This document shows, piece by piece, positions 58,596 to 64,000 of a DNA stretch of 64,000 nt. The position numbers and the translations under genes are program-made. The notes below the pieces were generated by a model. That model had not been told where the DNA came from and ran no database searches. It saw nothing but the letters and a program-made list of their open reading frames with translations. The stretch is from Albugo candida (Eukaryota > Oomycota > Peronosporomycetes > Albuginales). The DNA lies in assembly GCA_040437565.1 (NCBI GenBank), contig JBDOQK010000012.1, forward strand, positions 62,001 through 126,000, written 5' to 3'. Each line of letters starts with the position of its first letter. Position 1 is the first letter of the stretch.

Positions 58596-60225
58596 TTATC
58601 TGGACAGACCGAGAAGACGATCGATTTCGCTCGCTTGATTTTCGTCTGGGAATCGAAGATGCACAATGCCCTTAAGTTTTTGCAATACGCGAATCACTTG
58701 ACAGCTGTAGCCAAATTCATTATCGTACCAGACGTACAGAATGACTTTATTTCCCTGAACTATAGTTGCCTTGCCATCGATAATCCCTGCAGCTCGATAG
58801 CCAACAAAATCGGATGACGCGACTTCCGCTGAGTTTACAAAGTCAATTTGGTTCTGTAGAGGCGAATTGATCGATGTGGAACACATATACGCGTTGATTT
58901 CGTCGACCGTTAGATTTTGAGCTGATTCATGTCTGAGCTCGATATTTAATATCGCCAATGATACATTCGGTGTCGGAACGCGGATCGCATTTGCCGTCAG
59001 CTTACCCTTTAATGAAGGAAGACATTTAACGACAGCTTCGGCCGCACCAGTTTCTGTGATAACCATATTTAAGACAGCACTGCGTCCGCGTCGTTCTTTT
59101 GTATGGTAATTATCGATCAGATTCTGGTCGTTGGTGAATGAGTGTACGGTCTCGATGTGTCCACGAATTATTCCATACTTTTGTTCCAATGCAAGCAATG
59201 TCGGAGCAATTGCATTCGTCGTGCACGATGCAGCCGAGTAGATCGCTACCTCGTCGACAATTTGCTCCTCATTTACTCCAGCTACTACGGTCGGAATCTA
59301 AGAAATGCCCAATACGTCATAATTGCAAGAATTAAAAGTAAATGTTTCATACCTCTCCTTTCCCGGGTGCAGTAAGGATCACTTTGGAGACTCCAGGTGC
59401 ATTAAGGTGCTGTTGCAAACCTTCCTTATCTCTCCACTTCCCAGTATTGTCAATGACGACAGCATCATCTATGCCATACTTTTTGTAGTCACACTTGTCA
59501 GGTGCGTCCGAGTATATGATATGGATCAAATTTCCATTCGCAATGAATGCATTGGCTTCTTCATCAAGCTTGATTGTACCAAGAAACGGGCCATGTACCG
59601 AATCCAATTTCAGTAAATTTGCACGTTTCGCAACATCCTCTCGCGTACCTCGGCGAACAACGATAGCTCGTAACATGAGCTTGACGCCAGGTCCACTTTT
59701 TTCAATCAGAAGTCGTGCCAGTAATCTTCCAATTCGACCAAAGCCGTATAAAATTACATCAGAAGGCTTTTGCATCAATTTAGTGCCGTCAACTGATCGA
59801 GGTAAATGAAGAGAATCTGCGATTGCTTCTAATTTGGAATCCAAAAAAGCAGCTAATGATTTCATTATATGGCTCTTCGCATCATCCATCTGCATATTTG
59901 TCTTATAATCGACCACGAATGGCTCTACCAGAATGAATGTCCTGCCCAGATCAATTCGCATCGAATATGCATATCCAGCGTGTTGCACAATCGCTTGCAG
60001 CAGTACCAATGTATCGCTTGGCGAGATCGTTTTACGTACATGCTCACACACAAAATCGTGGAGCTGAATGATTTCGAGCCCATTTTTATGCACCAATCCC
60101 TTTCCAAAAAAGGTCGAAATCACATTTTGACGACGGTACAGATGACCAATTAGAGGGATCATTTGATCCGCAGCGTCTTCTTCCTGCTTCCATCGCTCAT
60201 ATTCTCTGCTTGCGTTGGATTCCAT
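58596..60225 (-). CDS. Glyceraldehyde-3-phosphate dehydrogenase with N-terminal extension
   Basis: Two exons (59353-60225, 58596-59297; intron 55 bp) give 524 residues. About 160 residues precede the usual start of the NAD-binding fold (YGFGRIGRLLARLL), where ordinary GAPDH is about 335 in total. Core motifs are intact: DNTGKWRD, the catalytic Cys in SAASCTTNAIAP, HSFTNDQN, RRGRSAVLNMV, a variant anion-site stretch (RVPTPNVSLAIL) and WYDNEFGYS near the C-terminus. The extension resembles that of a minority GAPDH class known from some bacteria, so a bacterial origin is possible but not shown. The extension has no obvious targeting peptide. Its end lies 109 bp from the convergent copper ATPase gene. 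Confidence 0.92.
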
Positions 60226-60566
60226 CGTTAAGAGTCTCTTGAGTTGTACTCTGTTTTTTGTATAGACATTTGCGGATTCGATGTATGACAGAGCGTCGTC
60301 ATGACCCGATTCACGAGAAAATCACGTTATGTATTCGCGTATAAATGACTGCAGTCCGGACATCGACATACTTTCCTATCTAATGCGTCAAGCTTTCTAT
60401 TTTACAACTGCTTTACCATTTCTTTCGCAGTCTGAAGCAAGCATCTCAGTAGCCCAATCTCTCGAATTCGATAGATTCGCTACAAACACTCCATACAGAT
60501 CAGCATTTGAAGATAAAGATGATCATAGGCTTGCACCGAGTCTATGAGGTTCAGGCCAATCGAATA

Positions 60567-62548
60567 TCATCTTCCGCCACAAAGTGGGCAGATATACGTC
60601 TCATTTGTACTGGCTAGTGTCGCCAGCTTCGCACTAAGAAATCACATATAAGGAATAAGGGATGAATAATCAAAGAACAGCGTATGACTTACGGTGTTAG
60701 ATCGATGTCGCATGCGCTGTGAACCCACATTTCACAAGAGTCACAACATACAAAAGAAGCGGCGTCATCGTCCTCATAGACCTGATTGCACACAGGACAG
60801 TATTGTCCAATGGACCGCAACTCATTTTCTCGACTTGGTTCAATGGACGGACGTTCGTTTTTGACCGTAGTGGAGCTGCGATTTGCTCGTTTGTTTTTGG
60901 GCGTTCCAAGTGATGACGTCAAATTTTCAGCACTTTCAATACATGCAGAAGATTGTGTCCTCTTTGGACGAGAGAGCGGGGATGCACACGTTTGCGCCTC
61001 CAAAAGTGTGGCTGAAGATCCTTTCGATCGATTGCTTGATGGTCGTAAACCAAGACCCGATCGATGCTTTTGTTCAAAGTCCAAATCGCCATTTCGTAGC
61101 GAGGTTGTCGGTATTAGTAGAGGTGAGATGGATTTATTTGAATAAACTTCTTCGTCTTCTGACTCACTGTAATATTTCCTCTTCCTTTTCGCCTTTTTTG
61201 ATTTCTTTTTTCTGTCAGCTTTACGCGTGCGCTGAGACTGATGAGCTGAGCATTGTGGGATCGATTGTGATAATGCCAGTATTTTTCCTTCCTGCTCATT
61301 GCGTATATCGGGAGCGTTCTTGCCAGCATCCCAATCTCCATTAGGCTCAACAGCATCCTCATGAACCTCGTTCATAGTATCTTGACCTCGTTGAGCTTTC
61401 CGCAAAAGCTGCTGCTGCAATTTTTGTTGGCGTTTCTCATTTCTTTGTTGCTTTGCAACCAGCTTTTTAACACGAAGCTCCTTGTCTCTTCTCTTACGGT
61501 AACGGTCCAAACGCTTCCGTTCCAGTAATTCACCACATTCCGTTCTCAGATAGCATTCGTTACACATTGTCACTGTGCTTGGTTCCGTTCCAGCTGCTGA
61601 GGGTGCGGAGGTACAACTACTTTCCTGTGTTTCTATATTCGACGTCATGTCTGAGCAATTCACTGATTTTACTTGATAATGCTCGGGCCCAGAGCGGGTC
61701 ACTGCACGCCATAACGCGGTTTTCTGAGTGTGACATCTGTAACACACTTTTGCACGGATTTGTTTAGCTTCTTCCATAGCCAAAGTCTCTAGTAGACTAA
61801 GTATGGAAGCAGTCGCGCTAGCATTTTTTCTCTTTCCACGTGCATTATTTCGTACGGCTTTCACAATAGGCTGGAACGAGAACTCTTTTGGCGGCCACAT
61901 TGGATCCGGCACACATTTCAATGTCCTTTTTTTATTTTCTGCGCGTGATTCAATTTGAAAAGCTGATGTTACTTTCGATAAAGGATCTAAATGCATTCTC
62001 TTGCGCTGACAATTTCGTGCCAATTCCTGTACACTGATTTCCGCTTTCTCCTTAGGTCGATACGTGAATCGATCTGGAGTAACGCCGTGCCAAATAGCAT
62101 TCCGCCGAGCAAAACACTGCCTCCGATAGAGTTCCATTTGCACATCCGTTTGTATCATCATTTCCGTGATGATGTCCTTTTGATTCGTGGCTTCATAAAA
62201 GCTGACGAATGCGTTTTTAAGCGCTTTTTCTGTTTGCTGCTTTTCAAAGCTCGTCCCCTTTTGACATAATTCTTTTTTTCTGTATGACAGAGAAACGCAA
62301 TCTGTGGTATTTACAGCGGGAAGCGTTAGTCCACATGCGATTCGATCGTTCTCGGTCAGAGGGAGCGGAAGGTGCAAAGGCCGAGTTTTGTTGGAAAGTT
62401 TCCCGACAACAGCCGCTGCCGGGGAAGCGTTAAACGGCTTTTGTGCTGTTTGCGAGTTATTTATTTCATTTGAATGTGAACCGGGTCGAAATGTTGAAGA
62501 CTCAAAAGTTTTTGTTGTGCTGTTAGCCAAATCGGCCATTTTTAACAT
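60567..62548 (-). CDS. Nuclear protein with GATA-like zinc finger and C-terminal PHD finger
   Basis: Two exons (60693-62548, 60567-60633; intron 59 bp) give 640 residues. The middle has CYRCHTQKTALWRAV and, about 50 residues on, CNECYLR, a GATA-type finger with a longer than usual loop. It is followed by a very basic coiled region (ERKRLDRYRKRRDKE, then KKSKKAKRKRKYY), which is probably a nuclear signal. The C-terminus is a PHD finger: CPVCNQVYEDDDAASF, CCDSCEMWVHSACD, completed in the second exon by YICPLC just before the stop. The PHD only becomes complete when the intron is removed, which supports the splice call. A chromatin or transcription role is inferred. Confidence 0.85.
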
Positions 62549-62569
62549 TTACTTGTAGGTAAAAAGCCT

Positions 62570-62713
62570 CCTTCTTTCCTCTCTTTTCTTCNNNNNNNNN
62601 NNNNNNNNNNNNNNNNNNNNNNNNNNNNNNNNNNNNNNNNNNNNNNNNNNNNNNNNNNNNNNNNNNNNNNNNNNNNNNNNNNNNNNNNNNNCCTTCTTTC
62701 CTCTCTTTTCTTC
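62570..62713. other. Assembly gap with 22-bp repeated overlap in a divergent promoter
   Basis: The pyrimidine-rich 22 bp at 62570-62591 recur at 62692-62713 around 100 Ns (62592-62691). The gap sits between the starts of the GATA/PHD gene (62548) and SKP1 (62858). The true spacing is therefore about 190 bp. Confidence 0.85.
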
Positions 62714-62857
62714 CTTAACATGTACGTTAAGTGTTTCATAACGGTTCCTAAAGCCAAAGAAAGGGTGTTCGTACATATCAGTACTACTACGGTGCCTAAC
62801 GCTTTCATTGGTTCGTTGAAGAAAAGCTTGTTTTCAATCATTCTTGTCTCAAAAACA

Positions 62858-63533
62858 ATGGAGGAAGCAGCGACAACAGGGGGAATGCAGCCAGAGACCG
62901 CAGCTCTACAAGAGGATAGTAGAAAAGTGAACCTAGTCTCGATGGACGGAGACAGTTTTGAGGTCTCACAAAGTGTTGCCTGCATGAGCGAGCTTGTAAA
63001 AACTCTGATTGCAGGTGCTTTGCCCAAAGTAGAATGAAATTTATCTCTCAACACTCATTTTACTTTGATACTATGAACGATAGATGGGACTGATGATCAA
63101 GAGATACAAGAGATACCCCTTCCGAATGTCAAAAGCACTGTTTTATCAAGAGTTATCGAATTTTGCAGTCATCATTTGAGTAACCCGATGGAGGACATTG
63201 ATAAGGTTAGTTTCCTTTTATCACCAGGAAGCTCGATTGTATCACTCTTTTGTATACGTGTAGCCACTCAAGAGTTCTGATATGCACGAGGTTGTCTCGG
63301 ATTGGGACGCCAATTTTGTCGATGTGGAGCAGGAACTTTTGTTCGAATTGATTCTTGCAGCTAATTACATGGACATCAAGAGTCTCTTAGATTTGGCGTG
63401 TGCCAAGGTAGCTAGTATGATCAAGGGAAAAACTCCACAAGAAATCCGAGAGACATTTAATATTGTGAACGACTTCACACCTGAGGAAGAAAGCCAGATT
63501 CGAGAAGAAAACAAGTGGTGCGAGGAAGCTTGA
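62858..63533 (+). CDS. SKP1: SKP1, adaptor of SCF ubiquitin ligases
   Basis: Three exons (62858-63014, 63084-63205, 63264-63533) give 182 residues. SKP1 links cullin-1 to F-box proteins. It starts [13 protein letters not shown], a longer N-terminus than typical, then [20 protein letters not shown] (BTB/POZ fold), [38 protein letters not shown] and the F-box-binding C-terminus [31 protein letters not shown]. All family landmarks are present in order and the frame is exact across both introns (69 and 58 bp). An Ala-Asp codon is split at the first junction. Confidence 0.97.
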
Positions 63534-63747
63534 TGATTATTTTTGATTAGTAAATATTTCTGTCGGAAAGTAAAAAGCGTCAGGGCCTTGGCTGTTGAGA
63601 CTGAGCACATACAATAGTGAAAAAATCTGCTTCTTAAAAATTATACTGTGCGCCCAAAATTGACGTAGACGACCGGCAGAAGTGTTTGCGACTTGTATGC
63701 TTGGTTACGATTCAAGTGCCCCTCGAAAACTTGTATATGTCCAGCAT

Positions 63748-64000
63748 TCATATCTCATTTTTCCTTTCCAAATATCTCATCTCCGCGAAAAAACGATCAA
63801 GCGGGAAGCCAATTACATTGTTCAAACATCCTTGAATACTGGCCACGAAGCAGCGCGCTCGTCCTACCTCCAGTTACGGTTACGTCAGATACTTACTTTC
63901 CTTACCGAATCACAAGAGGCAAACCTTGTATACCATAGGCGCCGGCTTTATCCATTGGCTCACCCGTGGCAGCGTACGCTATTCCAAGAAGATGCATTGT
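63748..64000 (-). CDS. Maf-family nucleotide pyrophosphatase, 3' part
   Basis: The gene enters from the right edge on the minus strand. The exon 63925-64000 encodes HLLGIAYAATGEPMDKAGAY followed by GIQG. A 61-bp intron (63864-63924) follows, then 63748-63863 encodes CFVASIQGCLNNVIGFPLDR and a short tail, stop tga at 63748-63750. These match the C-terminal half of Maf/ASMTL proteins, which hydrolyse non-canonical nucleoside triphosphates. The N-terminal half and start lie outside the window. Confidence 0.85.

Noticed and set aside
5858-64000. CRISPR array or prophage-type features
   Set aside because: No regularly spaced direct repeats; spliceosomal introns and gene content are eukaryotic.

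Overview
The window looks like nuclear DNA of an oomycete, most likely a white-rust (Albugo-type) genome. The evidence: short GT-AG introns (about 55-75 bp where frames fix them), very tight gene spacing (36 bp between two divergent starts, 66 bp between two tandem genes), stramenopile-style proteins (CxxxC metal-binding domains in the copper ATPase, a secreted glycine-rich/GH43-like/EF-hand protein) and a flagellar central-apparatus gene, as expected of a zoospore former. The genus is an inference from style, not from a diagnostic marker. Ten 100-N gaps are present. Seven are flanked by the same sequence on both sides, so they are unmerged overlaps rather than missing DNA; genes that look broken there are continuous once one copy is removed.

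Layout. 1-10 kb: a DENN plus PDZ protein running off the left edge, condensin subunit CAP-H (about eight exons), a gene-poor stretch, and an unrecognised 612-aa protein. 10-16.4 kb: a foldback element, a tRNA-like scrap and a Ty3/Gypsy chromovirus with a clean 5-bp target duplication but a deleted reverse-transcriptase core. 17-27 kb: a ZIP zinc transporter, a Drosha-like double RNase III protein with a degenerate active site, a divergently transcribed PHD-type zinc-finger protein, and a fusion of a voltage-sensor domain to a cyclic-nucleotide phosphodiesterase. 27-43 kb: a 1751-aa secreted protein, chaperonin subunit CCT3 and the axonemal protein CFAP46. 43-51.5 kb: a repeat-rich island with a Ty1/Copia remnant, a decayed kinesin gene whose tail has become a 0.6-kb inverted repeat, another inverted-repeat structure and decayed coding fragments. 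51.5-64 kb: WDTC1-like WD40/TPR protein, P1B copper ATPase, N-terminally extended GAPDH, a GATA-like plus PHD nuclear protein, SKP1, and the 3' part of a Maf-family gene.

The genes are mostly unrelated housekeeping functions. Two themes connect: ubiquitin ligase components (SKP1 and the DCAF-type WDTC1) and metal handling (ZIP and copper ATPase). The most unusual items are the voltage-sensor phosphodiesterase, the apparently catalytically dead Drosha-like protein, and the kinesin-derived hairpin that could make double-stranded RNA. No rRNA, complete tRNA or CRISPR array was seen.
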